From assembly GCF_000411115.1 (NCBI RefSeq), contig NZ_KE150242.1, forward strand, positions 676,218-740,217: DNA of 64,000 nucleotides, in the 5' to 3' direction. The stretch is from Capnocytophaga granulosa ATCC 51502. GTDB taxonomy: Bacteria; Bacteroidota; Bacteroidia; Flavobacteriales; Flavobacteriaceae. The notes beneath the pieces are model-generated. The model did not search any database and had not been told where the DNA came from. It saw nothing but the letters and a program-made list of their open reading frames with translations. Both the position numbers and the translations under genes were made by a program. Shown piece after piece: positions 1 through 9,409 of this stretch. Each line of letters opens with the position of its first letter. Positions within the stretch are counted from its first letter, which is position 1.

Positions 1-1056
1 CCCAACTCCCTTACCCGATGCGTTGGCAGTCATCAGCTGGAGGTAATCTATAAAGATGATTTTGACATCGTGCTGAGAGACCATCTTACGCGCCTTAGCC
101 CTGAGGTCAAAGATAGAAAGCGAAGGGGTATCATCTATATACAAGGGAGCTTCCAAGAGGCTCTGGGTCTTGTGGGTAAGGCGCTCGAAATCCTCTTCGG
201 TGAGCTTTCCTGTACGCAGCTTATCGGAGCTAATTCCTGTCTCAGATGAAATAAGCCTTGTGATGAGCTGAATGGAGGACATCTCCAAGGAGAAGAAAGC
301 CACTGGAATCTTGCTATCAACCGCAATATTGCGCGCCATACTCAGGGTAAAGGCTGTTTTCCCCATCGCCGGACGTGCTGCCACAATGATAAGGTCGGTA
401 GGTTGCCAACCAGCGGTAAGTTCATCTACCTTGGTAAAGCCCGATGGTACCCCACTGAACTCCTCCTTCCTATTGTGTAGCTCTTCTATCTTCCTAATTG
501 CCTGCAAAACCAAGTTATGTGCCGACTCCGAAGTACGGGTAATATTCCCTTGAGTGATAGAAAAGAGCTTTTCTTCGGCGCTGTCTAACAGATGAAAGAC
601 ATCTGTCTCATCGTTATAAGCCTCTTCTATAACCTCATTGGACATCTTGATGAGCCTACGCTGGATATACTTCTGCATAAGAATACGCGCATGATACTCT
701 ATATTGGCCGAAGAAGATACCTTTTCTGTCAGATAGACCAAATAAGCAGCCCCTCCTATCTCTTTTAGAGTACCGTCCTTGAGTAATTGCTCACGTACCG
801 TGAGCATATCTATAGGTTTTGAGTCCTTGAAGAGCCTATCTATAGCCGTATAGATCTTCTGGTGTGCAGGCACATAGAAAGCCTCATCGGAAAGAATATC
901 AATGACCTCATCTACCCCACGCTTATCTATAAGCATACCCCCGAGTACAGCCTCCTCCAGCTCCAAATTTTGGGGAGGAATCTTGCCCTTCTCAAGAGAA
1001 GGAATAGCTCGTGATGCCGATATTGTTTCCATAGTTTGTGGAGAAATATTTTCCAT
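1..1056 (-). CDS. dnaB: Replicative DNA helicase DnaB (3' part cut by window edge)
   Basis: Hexameric 5'-3' helicase that unwinds DNA at the replication fork. The frame is open from an ATG at 1056 to the window edge, giving 352 residues, so roughly the last quarter of a normal ~500-residue DnaB is missing. The N-terminal helical domain occupies about 25-130. The RecA-like ATPase domain carries Walker A (ARPAMGKT, near residue 228) and Walker B (IIFIDYLQLM, near 335). A TATTTTTG -7 box lies at 1117-1110, about 55 bases upstream of the start. A second in-frame ATG at 1032 is possible but leaves a shorter N-terminus. The family assignment is secure. Confidence 0.96.
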   Translation of the reverse strand, partial: MENISPQTMETISASRAIPSLEKGKIPPQNLELEEAVLGGMLIDKRGVDEVIDILSDEAFYVPAHQKIYTAIDRLFKDSKPIDMLTVREQLLKDGTLKEIGGAAYLVYLTEKVSSSANIEYHARILMQKYIQRRLIKMSNEVIEEAYNDETDVFHLLDSAEEKLFSITQGNITRTSESAHNLVLQAIRKIEELHNRKEEFSGVPSGFTKVDELTAGWQPTDLIIVAARPAMGKTAFTLSMARNIAVDSKIPVAFFSLEMSSIQLITRLISSETGISSDKLRTGKLTEEDFERLTHKTQSLLEAPLYIDDTPSLSIFDLRAKARKMVSQHDVKIIFIDYLQLMTANASGKGVG

Positions 1057-1409
1057 ATCTTTAATTTTTAAGTACTTAGATTTTTGTAATACCTACCTTA
1101 AATCCTCGGCAAAAATACACGCTTTTTTTGATTCAAGAAAGCCCCCCCCTTCCCTTTGTACGTTTTCTTCTACCTCTTCCTATATAATAATGTATAAATA
1201 CACATCAGTAACAGACTGATTTCTCGCACTTTGGTAACACTTTGTGCTACTCTAGAGGATAAAATTTTTATTTTTCAACAAAACAAAGACAATAGTTATA
1301 TGGTTAATGGTCAATGATTCGAGTTTCACTTTTCTTTCTTCATTCTTCATTTAATAAATATTTTTTGTATCTTTGCACAAAGAATAAATACACTAAAAAA
1401 TACAGTTCA
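1057..1409. promoter_or_regulatory. Divergent intergenic region dnaB / acyl-CoA ligase
   Basis: This 353-base AT-rich region has no gene. It holds the dnaB -7 box (TATTTTTG, 1117-1110 on the minus strand) and the acyl-CoA ligase -7 box (TATCTTTG, 1368-1375, plus strand). No convincing -33 TTTG sits at the right distance upstream of 1368. The stretch 1318-1360 is short-period T/C-rich sequence like other spacers in this window. Confidence 0.6.
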
Positions 1410-3188
1410 ATGAAAGATGTAACTCGTTTGTTTGATATTCCTGCTTATCAGCTAGAACAATATCCTATTGAAAATGCGTTAGTTACAAAATATAATCAAA
1501 AATGGATACCCCTCTCTTCCAAGGAATATGTAGAGAAAATCAACCAAGTAAGCCGCGCTCTGCTACGCTTAGGGGTAAAACCTAAGGATAAGATTGCGAT
1601 GGTTTCCTCGAACAATCGTACCGAATGGCATATCTTAGATATGGCCATCATGCAGATTGGCGCCCACAATGTACCTATCTACCCCACTATTCCTAAGGAA
1701 GATTATATATATATCTTCAACCATGCCGAGATAAAATATTGCTTTGTTTCGGACAAAGACTTATGGGAGAAGGTCTCAAGCATAGCCTCAGAAATACCCA
1801 CTATGGAGGAAATCCTCTCTTTTGACCCTATAGAAAATATACGCGGCTGGCAACAGATACTTTCCTTGGGAGAAGATCCAGAGAACCAAGCCCAAGTGGA
1901 AGCCCTCAAGGCACAGATACAGCCTACCGATATGGCCACTATTATCTATACATCGGGCACCACAGGAAAACCCAAAGGGGTGATGCTCTCCCATGATAAT
2001 ATCCTGAGCAATATCAAGAACTGCCATTCTCGCGTACCTATAAAAGCGGGTGATACTTGCCTGAGCTTCTTGCCTGTTTGCCACATCTTTGAGCGCATGC
2101 TCACCTACTTATACCAATATAATGGTATCCGCCTATACTTTGCCGAATCTTTTGAAAAGGTAGCCACAAATATAGCCGAGGTAAAGCCACGACTGATTAC
2201 GGTAGTACCCCGTGTGGTTGAGAAGGTATTTGATAGCATCTACAGCAAGGGCATCGCGCTCTCTGGCATTGCTAAGAGCCTATTCTTTTGGGCATTGCGA
2301 TTAGGATACCGATATGAGCCTTACGGCAAAAACGGATGGTGGTACGATATGAAACTCAAGATAGCCCGCAAACTTATCTTCTCCAAATGGAAAAAGGCAT
2401 TAGGAGGACACTTACAGATGATTTGTGGAAGTGCAGCACTACAACCACGGCTAGTGAGAGTCTTCTCTGCCGCAGGAATCCCTATTTGGGAAGGGTATGG
2501 CCTTACAGAAACTTCACCTGTGATCTCCGTTAATTGTAAGAAGGGACATCTTTGGAAAGTGGGCACTATAGGCAAGCCTATTGATAATATTGAGGTAAAG
2601 ATAGCCGAAGATGGAGAAATCCTCTGCAAGGGGGCTAATGTCATGCTAGGTTACTACAAGAATGAAGAGCAAACCCATGAAGCCATTGACAAAGATGGTT
2701 TTTTCCATACAGGGGATATAGGCATCTTGGACGAAGAGGGCTTTCTGACTATCACTGATCGTAAAAAAGAGATGTTCAAGACCTCTGGCGGGAAGTATAT
2801 AGCCCCCCAATATATAGAAAACAAGCTCAAGCAATCCCGCTTTATAGAACAAGCCATGGTCGTAGGCGAAGGAGAAAAGATGCCTGCTGCCTTGGTACAA
2901 CCCAATTTTGTTTTCGTGCGTGAGTGGCTCAAGCGACATGGAGAAGCAGACACCCTAAGCAATGAGGCCCTTGTCAAGGATACACGCGTGCGTGAGCGTA
3001 TAGGTCAAGAAATAGAACGCATCAATAAGCGATTAGGTAAGTGGGAACAGGTGAAAGTCTTTGACCTTACCCCCGATGAGTGGAGTATAGATGCAGGACA
3101 CCTCACCCCTACCTTAAAGCTCAAGCGCCGCATCATTCTTGAAAAATACAAGGATATGTACAATACTTTTTACAACAAAGAATCTTAG
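1410..3188 (+). CDS. AMP-dependent long-chain fatty acid-CoA ligase
   Basis: Adenylate-forming enzyme that activates long-chain fatty acids to acyl-CoA using ATP, probably at the inner membrane. From the ATG at 1410 it is 592 residues, the usual length. Visible motifs are the P-loop-like A3 motif TIIYTSGTTGKPKG (about 177-190), GYGLTETSP (about 363-371) and the C-terminal hinge DRKKEMFKTSGGKYIAP (about 450-466). The frame is open back to 1314, but that extension would put the start upstream of the -7 box at 1368-1375, so 1410 is chosen. It is followed after 12 bases by the next gene. Substrate chain length cannot be read from the sequence. Confidence 0.93.
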   Translation: MKDVTRLFDIPAYQLEQYPIENALVTKYNQKWIPLSSKEYVEKINQVSRALLRLGVKPKDKIAMVSSNNRTEWHILDMAIMQIGAHNVPIYPTIPKEDYIYIFNHAEIKYCFVSDKDLWEKVSSIASEIPTMEEILSFDPIENIRGWQQILSLGEDPENQAQVEALKAQIQPTDMATIIYTSGTTGKPKGVMLSHDNILSNIKNCHSRVPIKAGDTCLSFLPVCHIFERMLTYLYQYNGIRLYFAESFEKVATNIAEVKPRLITVVPRVVEKVFDSIYSKGIALSGIAKSLFFWALRLGYRYEPYGKNGWWYDMKLKIARKLIFSKWKKALGGHLQMICGSAALQPRLVRVFSAAGIPIWEGYGLTETSPVISVNCKKGHLWKVGTIGKPIDNIEVKIAEDGEILCKGANVMLGYYKNEEQTHEAIDKDGFFHTGDIGILDEEGFLTITDRKKEMFKTSGGKYIAPQYIENKLKQSRFIEQAMVVGEGEKMPAALVQPNFVFVREWLKRHGEADTLSNEALVKDTRVRERIGQEIERINKRLGKWEQVKVFDLTPDEWSIDAGHLTPTLKLKRRIILEKYKDMYNTFYNKES

Positions 3189-3200
3189 AAAACATTCATT

Positions 3201-3716
3201 ATGATATATCGTTTTAGAGTAATTTTAGACGTGGATACCGATGTATTCCGCGATATAGAAGTGGAAAGTCACATTAGCTTGGAGGATTTCCACAAATGTA
3301 TCTCCACTTCCTTTGGCTTCAATGGGGAAGAAATGGCCTCTTTCTATAAGAGTGATGAGGATTGGAACCAAGGAGAAGAGTTCAGCCTCTTTGACACAGA
3401 GGGAGATACCCCAGTGATGGCCGACACCATCTTGGAATCGGTCATGGATGAGGACAACCGGCACTTCCTCTATGTATACGACTTCTACAATATGTGGACA
3501 TTCTTCGTGGATCTGAAGGAAATAGGTCATGAGGTAGAAGGAGTTAGCTATCCCCATATCCTAACCACTCATGGGTTTGTCCCCGAAGATGCCCCAGAGA
3601 AGAACTTTGTGGCAGAAGATTTTGATGAGTTTGACTCAGAGTTCAACGATTTTGAGTTTGACCAAGATGAATTTGACGAATATCACGGCTATAGTGAGGA
3701 CGAATATTATTCTTAA
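3201..3716 (+). CDS. pRiA4b ORF-3-like protein with acidic tail
   Basis: 171-residue cytosolic protein resembling the plasmid pRiA4b ORF-3 family (PF07929). The typical opening MIYRFRVILDVDTDVFRDIEV is followed by the FHKCISTSFGF and DEDW segments. Homologues are widespread in Bacteroidota chromosomes and their function is not established. The last ~35 residues are almost entirely D/E/F/Y with repeated DEF/FD words, a strongly acidic low-complexity tail. It sits between the acyl-CoA ligase and the rhomboid gene with 12- and 6-base gaps, so the three are probably one transcript. Confidence 0.75.
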   Translation: MIYRFRVILDVDTDVFRDIEVESHISLEDFHKCISTSFGFNGEEMASFYKSDEDWNQGEEFSLFDTEGDTPVMADTILESVMDEDNRHFLYVYDFYNMWTFFVDLKEIGHEVEGVSYPHILTTHGFVPEDAPEKNFVAEDFDEFDSEFNDFEFDQDEFDEYHGYSEDEYYS

Positions 3717-3722
3717 AAAAGC

Positions 3723-4352
3723 ATGATTACCGATATTCTCTTCTATAGTATTCTTATAGTTACTATAGGTATGAGCTACTATGGCTTCACCCACGAGGCT
3801 TTCTTTCGTCGCTATATGTTCAATGTCAAGGCTGTACAAGGGGGAGACTACTTGCGACTGATCTCCTCAGGCTTTTTGCATGCTGGGTGGGAACACCTGA
3901 TATTCAACATGATCTCTCTGTTCTTCTTCCACAAGATTATCATCGAAGAAATGGGAGCAGGGGTCTTTATGCTCATCTATTTGGGAGCCATCGTCTTGGG
4001 TAATCTTTCCTGCCTATACATCTATAGGCATCAGCCCTATTACTCTGCCATTGGTGCCTCAGGAGGCGTCTCTGGTATTATCTTTGCGGCCATAGCTCTC
4101 GTGCCACAGCTAAGGGTGAATTTCATCCCTGGTTGGCTCTTTGGTACCATTTATTTTGGTTATTCGGTATACCAAATGCTCAACCCTCGTGAGGGGGACA
4201 ATGTAGGGCATGCGGCTCACTTAGGAGGGGCTATCTTTGGGATCGTTGTTATTGCCCTTTTGCAGCCCCTACTTGTAGCAGAGAATGCGCTTTACTTAGG
4301 CATCATGGCGCTACCGCTAGGGTATATGGGGTACCGATTGCTACAAAAATAA
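3723..4352 (+). CDS. Rhomboid family intramembrane serine protease
   Basis: Small (209-residue) polytopic membrane protein of the rhomboid family, which cleaves transmembrane segments of substrate proteins within the bilayer. The catalytic serine is in GASGGVSG (Ser113) and the partner histidine in HAAHLGG (His166). The early WEHLIFNM segment supplies the conserved loop-1/TM2 His-Asn. About six hydrophobic segments are visible, with no extra cytoplasmic domain. The start is the ATG six bases after the preceding stop. Substrates are unknown. Confidence 0.92.
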   Translation: MITDILFYSILIVTIGMSYYGFTHEAFFRRYMFNVKAVQGGDYLRLISSGFLHAGWEHLIFNMISLFFFHKIIIEEMGAGVFMLIYLGAIVLGNLSCLYIYRHQPYYSAIGASGGVSGIIFAAIALVPQLRVNFIPGWLFGTIYFGYSVYQMLNPREGDNVGHAAHLGGAIFGIVVIALLQPLLVAENALYLGIMALPLGYMGYRLLQK

Positions 4353-4359
4353 TTTTTCC

Positions 4360-4367
4360 TATCTTTG
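4360..4367 (+). promoter_or_regulatory. -7 box for the nucleoid-associated protein gene
   Basis: TATCTTTG, followed by GCGCCC, lies 25 bases before the ATG at 4392. It matches the Bacteroidota -7 consensus TAnnTTTG. The box overlaps the region right after the rhomboid stop, so the next gene can be transcribed on its own. Confidence 0.7.
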
Positions 4368-4391
4368 CGCCCACTTTAATCCTTAAAAAAA

Positions 4392-5516
4392 ATGTTAGAC
4401 CTCTTCAATACCCAGATTGAGTCCCTTTCTATACATCAGGTAGGGAATATGCAGAAGGGAGAAAACCTCTTTCTCTCTCAGCAGCCCTATGCCCTAAATG
4501 ACCAAATCACCAGCGTGCTCAAGGAATATTTCCTAAAACCCTTTAGGGAAAAGGAAGAAAACTATATGCGTTTTGTCAATGAAACTTCCTTGGAATTCAA
4601 CGAGATGTTTGGCATCGCCTATGAGGTTTTCACCAATCCCTCTACCATACATACCCATTCGCTACGAATCGCTCAGCTCTTATATGAGCAGTCCAACCAT
4701 CCACACATAAAGTCTGGCGAACTCTATGTAGCCTATCTCACTCATATTACTCTAGACAATACCAAGGTGGAAGCTATAGGGATTTTTAAATCCGAGATGA
4801 AACAGAATTTTCTCCAATTCGAGCAAGGGCAAAGCCAATTAGAGATCCTCTTGGAAGAAGGGGTGAATGTCAACCGCTTGGACAAGGGTTGCCTTATCTT
4901 CAATGTCAATGAAGAAGGTGGATACAAAATACTTTCTGTGGATAGCAATCGCTATGATACCAAGTACTGGACAGAACAGTTCTTAGGGATTGATGTACTT
5001 GCCGATGATGCTTTTTTCACCAAAAAGTACCTCAAGATGTGTCAGGATTTTGCCAAAGAAGTAGTTCTCCCTACTGAGGGAAAGCAGGAAGAAATCCTAT
5101 TTATGAATCGTGCAGTGAATCACTTTGCCAAAAACGATGAGTTTGAAGAAACCCACTTCCTCAATGAGGTCTTGGGCGATAAGGTGTTCAAGAAGGAATT
5201 TGATGCCCATCAGGACGATGAAGACCAAAGCCCTAAGGAGGGATATATGGATCTGATTCCCGAATTTCACAACTTCAAAGAGACCAAGGGGAAGAAATAC
5301 TATATAGAAGACGTTTCTTCTTTCCCCATTGTCAATAAAGCGGTATCGGATATGCGTAAAAAAATCAAAAATATCATAGACCTTGATACCAATGTACAAA
5401 TCCGTATGGACTTCATCAACCCTGAATCTGCTGAAAAATTTGTAGAAAAAGGTTGGGACGAAGAACGCGGTATGTTCTACTACCTTATTTACTTTAACGA
5501 AGAGAAAAAAAGCTAA
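4392..5516 (+). CDS. Nucleoid-associated protein, NdpA/YejK family
   Basis: 374-residue cytosolic protein matching the 37-kDa nucleoid-associated protein family (PF04245) in length and pattern: N-terminal LDLFNTQIESLSIHQVGN, a central region with IGIFKSEMKQNF, and a C-terminal half ending in a typical I-R-M-D-F-I-NP segment. E. coli YejK binds the nucleoid, but its biochemical role is unclear. It has its own promoter at 4360. The stop codon overlaps the start of pabB (TAATG), so it may be co-transcribed with the folate genes downstream. Confidence 0.82.
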   Translation: MLDLFNTQIESLSIHQVGNMQKGENLFLSQQPYALNDQITSVLKEYFLKPFREKEENYMRFVNETSLEFNEMFGIAYEVFTNPSTIHTHSLRIAQLLYEQSNHPHIKSGELYVAYLTHITLDNTKVEAIGIFKSEMKQNFLQFEQGQSQLEILLEEGVNVNRLDKGCLIFNVNEEGGYKILSVDSNRYDTKYWTEQFLGIDVLADDAFFTKKYLKMCQDFAKEVVLPTEGKQEEILFMNRAVNHFAKNDEFEETHFLNEVLGDKVFKKEFDAHQDDEDQSPKEGYMDLIPEFHNFKETKGKKYYIEDVSSFPIVNKAVSDMRKKIKNIIDLDTNVQIRMDFINPESAEKFVEKGWDEERGMFYYLIYFNEEKKS

Positions 5517-6466
5517 TGAAAATACTTCCCAAATGGGCAGAAATGCTCAATCAACTAGGAGAAAAACAGACTCCTTGCTTCTTTGTTGTCAATTATGAAG
5601 GAACCCAAGGACAGGTATTTCCCCTCTCAGAATTACCACAGGACATTCATTTTTCCTTTTCTGAAGAAAAAACACCTATTTCCGATCCTATTACAATAGA
5701 AAAACACCCCATTCCTTACAAAACTTTTGAGGAATCCTTTAAAAAAGTATTTTCTCACTTAAAAAAAGGGGATACAGAGCTTATCAATCTTACTTTTGCT
5801 ACCGAAATAGCACCTATTTCTTTAGAAAAAGTATACCACAATGCCAAAGCCAAATACAAAATCCTTTACAAAGACGAATGGGTATGTTTTTCTCCTGAAA
5901 TTTTCATAAAAATAGAAGCTAATAAGATAAAAACCTATCCCATGAAGGGAACTATCAGTGCTACTATTCCCAATGCTGAAGAGCTGCTACTAAATAATCA
6001 GAAGGAAATAGACGAACATCATAAGGTTGTTGCTCTACTATCAAAAGATTTAGAACAAGTTGCCTCCGAGGTACAAGTAAGTAAATTTCGCTATGTGGAT
6101 GTGATAGAAAAATCTACAGGAAACCTACTACAAACTAGCTCCGAAATTGTGGGAACGCTCTCTGCTAACTGGTATGACCACTTAGGTGATATTTTGGTTA
6201 AGCTCCTTCCTGCTGGCTCTATCTGTGGGGCACCAAGAGAGAAAACTATGGAAATCATTCAAGAGGCAGAAACCTATGATAGAGGTTACTATACGGGAAT
6301 TGCAGGTATATTTGATGGGTATTCTCTCAATACATGTGTGCTTATCCGATTTATCGAACGTATAGGAGAAAAATTCTATTATAAAAGTGGGGCAGGAATT
6401 ACTGCTCACAGCAATCCTGAGAGCGAATACAAGGAAATATTAGAAAAAATATATATTCCTAACTAA
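5516..6466 (+). CDS. pabB: Aminodeoxychorismate synthase component I (PabB-like)
   Basis: Chorismate-binding enzyme that aminates chorismate to 4-amino-4-deoxychorismate, the first step to p-aminobenzoate for folate. It is 316 residues, so it keeps the catalytic half and lacks most of the N-terminal domain of long PabB/TrpE proteins, as is common in Bacteroidota. Signature segments are KGTISA, AGSICGAPREKTMEIIQEAE, RGYYTGIAG and the C-terminal KSGAGITAHSNPESEY. The start overlaps the preceding stop and pabC follows after 4 bases. No pabA glutaminase is visible nearby, so ammonia supply must come from elsewhere. TrpE is less likely given the pabC partner. Confidence 0.9.
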   Translation: MKILPKWAEMLNQLGEKQTPCFFVVNYEGTQGQVFPLSELPQDIHFSFSEEKTPISDPITIEKHPIPYKTFEESFKKVFSHLKKGDTELINLTFATEIAPISLEKVYHNAKAKYKILYKDEWVCFSPEIFIKIEANKIKTYPMKGTISATIPNAEELLLNNQKEIDEHHKVVALLSKDLEQVASEVQVSKFRYVDVIEKSTGNLLQTSSEIVGTLSANWYDHLGDILVKLLPAGSICGAPREKTMEIIQEAETYDRGYYTGIAGIFDGYSLNTCVLIRFIERIGEKFYYKSGAGITAHSNPESEYKEILEKIYIPN

Positions 6467-6470
6467 GAAT

Positions 6471-7097
6471 ATGCAAAGAAATAAGTTTATTGAGACTATA
6501 AAGCTATTGGATAGTCGTATCTTCCATATAGAATATCACCAAGAGCGTATAAAAAAAACTTTTTCACACTTTTTTCCTAGTGAAAAAGTTTTTTCTTTAG
6601 AAAATATTCTAAGCAAACAAGGCTTTCCCGAAAAAGGAAAATACAAAATCCGTTTTGTATATAGTGCCTATGATTATACATTAGAAGTTATCCCTTATCA
6701 AATAACTCCTATTAAGTCAATAAGTTGTATAGATGTAGGAGATTTGGAATATTCCTATAAATTCTCTGATAGAGAACAACTTAACCGTCTCAAGAAAGAA
6801 GCGCTTACCGATGAGGTGATCTTTATCAAAAAAGGAATGGTTACCGATAGTAGTTATGCTAATCTCGTATTCTCTGACGGGGTTAAGTGGTATACCCCTA
6901 CTTCCTTTCTGCTCAATGGCACTTGTAGGCAACGGCTATTGAAAGAGGGAAAAATAGAAGAACGCCCCATATTCGAAAAAGACATACCGTCCTTTGGATA
7001 TATAGGGCTTATCAATGCTATGTTAGATTTAGGAGAATTAACCTTACCACTTAATCACTACACTTCCCCAAGTGAAGCCACTACCAAAAGCAGCTAA
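6471..7097 (+). CDS. pabC: Class IV aminotransferase, probable aminodeoxychorismate lyase
   Basis: 208-residue PLP-dependent fold-type IV protein, expected to convert aminodeoxychorismate to p-aminobenzoate and pyruvate. The C-terminal half shows the family pattern TDSSYANLVF, the cofactor-phosphate region and LLNGTCRQRLL. The likely PLP lysine is in SYKFSDR (near residue 96). It follows pabB by 4 bases, which supports the folate role over branched-chain aminotransferase. The last ~18 codons (7044-7097) run antisense through the conserved 3' end of fabH, an unusual convergent overlap. The tail LNHYTSPSEATTKSS is therefore constrained by the other gene. Confidence 0.85.
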   Translation: MQRNKFIETIKLLDSRIFHIEYHQERIKKTFSHFFPSEKVFSLENILSKQGFPEKGKYKIRFVYSAYDYTLEVIPYQITPIKSISCIDVGDLEYSYKFSDREQLNRLKKEALTDEVIFIKKGMVTDSSYANLVFSDGVKWYTPTSFLLNGTCRQRLLKEGKIEERPIFEKDIPSFGYIGLINAMLDLGELTLPLNHYTSPSEATTKSS

Positions 7098-8051
7098 CAG
7101 AAGAATATCATTCTCTTTGACACGGCCTTGTTCCACAGCTTCAGCCAAGGCTATAGCAATAGAGGCCGCAGTGGTATTTCCATATTTCTGGATATTGTTA
7201 AACACCTGGGCGTCAGAGAGTTTAAATTTCTGTTGGATAAACTGGGAGATACGCAAGTTGGCTTGGTGAGGTATGAATAGGTCTATATCACTTTCGGTGA
7301 GCTTATTAGCCTTGAGTCCCTCTATAATCACTTCAGAGAAACGTACCACCGCATTTTTAAAAACAAACTGCCCATTCATATAAGGGAAATAAGAGGTGTC
7401 CTCTGGGTCATTTTCTTTTAAAAGATCAGTAACCCACTTCTTCCCTACCCCTGGAGTAAGAATAGCTAATTCCTCGGCATGTGCTCCTTCGCTATGTAGG
7501 TGAGAAGAGAGTATACCCTTTCCGCTCTCCTGAGAGCGAGAAAGCACTGCTGCCCCTGCTCCATCTCCGAAAAGTACTGCCATATTACGTCCTCGAGTGG
7601 TAAGATCCAATGCAGGTGACTGCATCTCGGAGGCTATTACCAAGATATTTTTATACATTCCCGTCTTAATAAATTGGTCGGCCACCGATAGAGCATAGAT
7701 AAAGCCTGAACACTGGTTGCGAATATCCAAAGCGCCCACGGTATTAAGTCCCAATTCCTTTTGAGCTAATACACCACAGCCTGGGAAATAATAATCAGGA
7801 CTAAGAGTTGCAAAAATAAGAAAATCAATATCCTCTTTATTTATTTTAGCTTTCTCCATAGCCATCTGAGCGGCGCGTACTCCCATAGAGGTTGTGGTAT
7901 CCTTTCCACGAGTAGCAAAACAACGCTGCTGAATCCCTGTTCGCTCTTGTATCCAAGCATCAGAAGTATCCATGAGCTTAGAAAGGTCATCATTGGTTAC
8001 TATATTCTCCGGCACATAATATCCTGTACCTGTGATAATAGAATTATACAT
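7044..8051 (-). CDS. fabH: 3-oxoacyl-ACP synthase III (FabH family)
   Basis: Condensing enzyme that starts fatty acid synthesis by joining acyl-CoA and malonyl-ACP. It is 335 residues, standard length. The catalytic triad is visible: Cys114 (RNQCSGF), His262 (IPHQANLR) and Asn292 (YGNTTAAS). The conserved C-terminus FGSGFTWGS is present, so the gene is complete even though its 3' end overlaps pabC by 54 bases. It is not next to plsX or rpmF. RNQCSGF differs from the usual DxxAAC context, so it may be a FabH paralogue with a different primer specificity. That part is inference. Confidence 0.9.
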   Translation of the reverse strand: MYNSIITGTGYYVPENIVTNDDLSKLMDTSDAWIQERTGIQQRCFATRGKDTTTSMGVRAAQMAMEKAKINKEDIDFLIFATLSPDYYFPGCGVLAQKELGLNTVGALDIRNQCSGFIYALSVADQFIKTGMYKNILVIASEMQSPALDLTTRGRNMAVLFGDGAGAAVLSRSQESGKGILSSHLHSEGAHAEELAILTPGVGKKWVTDLLKENDPEDTSYFPYMNGQFVFKNAVVRFSEVIIEGLKANKLTESDIDLFIPHQANLRISQFIQQKFKLSDAQVFNNIQKYGNTTAASIAIALAEAVEQGRVKENDILLLAAFGSGFTWGSVVIKW

Positions 8052-8070
8052 AAGCTATTATATTAAAAAG

Positions 8071-8093
8071 AAAGCCTTGACATGCAAGGCTTT
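8071..8093 (-). terminator. Rho-independent terminator of sucC
   Basis: Perfect 9-bp stem AAAGCCTTG/CAAGGCTTT with a 5-base loop. Read on the minus strand it is followed by CTTTTTAATA. It lies 20 bases after the sucC stop and just before the fabH start, so it separates the two minus-strand genes. Confidence 0.75.
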
Positions 8094-8112
8094 CCAACTA
8101 TAAATTGTAATT

Positions 8113-9306
8113 TTATTTCAATACTTCTTTCACTTTGTCCGCTGCTTCTTGGAACTGAATAGCAGAATGTACTGCAAGACCAGATTTGTCAATGATTTCT
8201 TTGGCAATCTCTGCATTGGTTCCTTGTAGGCGTACAATAATAGGCACTTTAATATCAGCTCCCATATTCTTATAAGCATCTACAATACCCTGAGCTACAC
8301 GGTCACAACGTACGATACCTCCGAAGATATTTACCAAAATAGCCTTTACATTAGGGTCTTTTAGAATAATACGGAAAGCAGTTTCCACACGTGCTGCATC
8401 GGCAGTACCTCCTACATCCAAGAAGTTGGCAGGCTCTCCACCCGCTTGCTTGATAAGATCCATGGTAGCCATAGCAAGTCCTGCACCATTGACCATACAA
8501 CCTACGTTTCCGTCCAAATCTACATAGTTAAGACCAGCAGCCTTGGCTTCTACTTCTATAGGACGTTCTTCACGAGTATCACGCAATTCGGCATAATCCT
8601 TATGACGATAGAGCGCATTGTCATCAATAGTTACTTTGGCATCTACTGCAAGTATTTTGTTGTCGGAAGTCTTTAGCACAGGGTTTATTTCAAAAAGATT
8701 CGCATCGGAAGCGATATAGGCCTTGTACAAAGCTGTTACAAACTTCACCATTTCCTTAAAGGCTTCACCCTCTAATCCCAAGTTAAAAGCTACATTTCTC
8801 GCTTGGAAAGGCAACAATCCCAATTCTGGATCTATTTCTTCAGTGAAGATAAGATGGGGAGTCTTCTCAGCTACAGCCTCTATATCCATACCTCCTTCGG
8901 TAGAATACATAATCATATTCTTTCCTTTGGCACGATTGAGCAGTACAGACATATAATATTCCTTAGGTTCGCTCTCACCTGGATAGAAAACGTCCTCAGC
9001 AATTAGCACCTGATGTACCTTTTTACCTTCCTTAGGAGTCTGAGGAGTTACAAGGTTCATGCCTATGATCTGAGAAGAGATTTCTTTGACCTGATCTAAG
9101 TTCTTAGCTAGCTTTACGCCACCGCCTTTACCACGTCCCCCAGCATGAATTTGTGCTTTCACTACATACCATTGGGTACCTGTATCTTGAGTTAGTTTTT
9201 CAGCAGCTTTCACAGCCTCATCAGCTGTGGTAGCTACTACACCACGCTGTATGCGCACTCCGAACCCTGAGAGGATTTCCTTCGCTTGATATTCGTGTAA
9301 ATTCAT
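8113..9306 (-). CDS. sucC: Succinyl-CoA ligase (ADP-forming) subunit beta
   Basis: ATP-grasp subunit of the TCA-cycle enzyme that interconverts succinyl-CoA and succinate with nucleotide phosphorylation. It is 397 residues, the usual length. The N-terminal MNLHEYQAKEIL, the glycine-rich GGRGKGGGVKLA and the signature NIFGGIVRCDRVAQGI are all present. A -7 box (TAAATTTG, 9336-9329) sits just upstream. The alpha subunit gene sucD is not adjacent, so the two subunits are expressed from separate loci here. Confidence 0.97.
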   Translation of the reverse strand: MNLHEYQAKEILSGFGVRIQRGVVATTADEAVKAAEKLTQDTGTQWYVVKAQIHAGGRGKGGGVKLAKNLDQVKEISSQIIGMNLVTPQTPKEGKKVHQVLIAEDVFYPGESEPKEYYMSVLLNRAKGKNMIMYSTEGGMDIEAVAEKTPHLIFTEEIDPELGLLPFQARNVAFNLGLEGEAFKEMVKFVTALYKAYIASDANLFEINPVLKTSDNKILAVDAKVTIDDNALYRHKDYAELRDTREERPIEVEAKAAGLNYVDLDGNVGCMVNGAGLAMATMDLIKQAGGEPANFLDVGGTADAARVETAFRIILKDPNVKAILVNIFGGIVRCDRVAQGIVDAYKNMGADIKVPIIVRLQGTNAEIAKEIIDKSGLAVHSAIQFQEAADKVKEVLK

Positions 9307-9409
9307 AATATAACTTTATTTGTAGTTGCAAATTTACAAAAAAATAATGACATAACCTATGTTTTTCTCTTATTTTTTTTACACGGAAAATCCCCTTGAA
9401 AAACAGCTC

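Noticed and set aside
1314..1409. N-terminal extension of the acyl-CoA ligase
   Set aside because: It would place the start upstream of the TATCTTTG promoter box at 1368 and adds low-complexity Phe/Lys/Tyr-rich sequence absent from the family.
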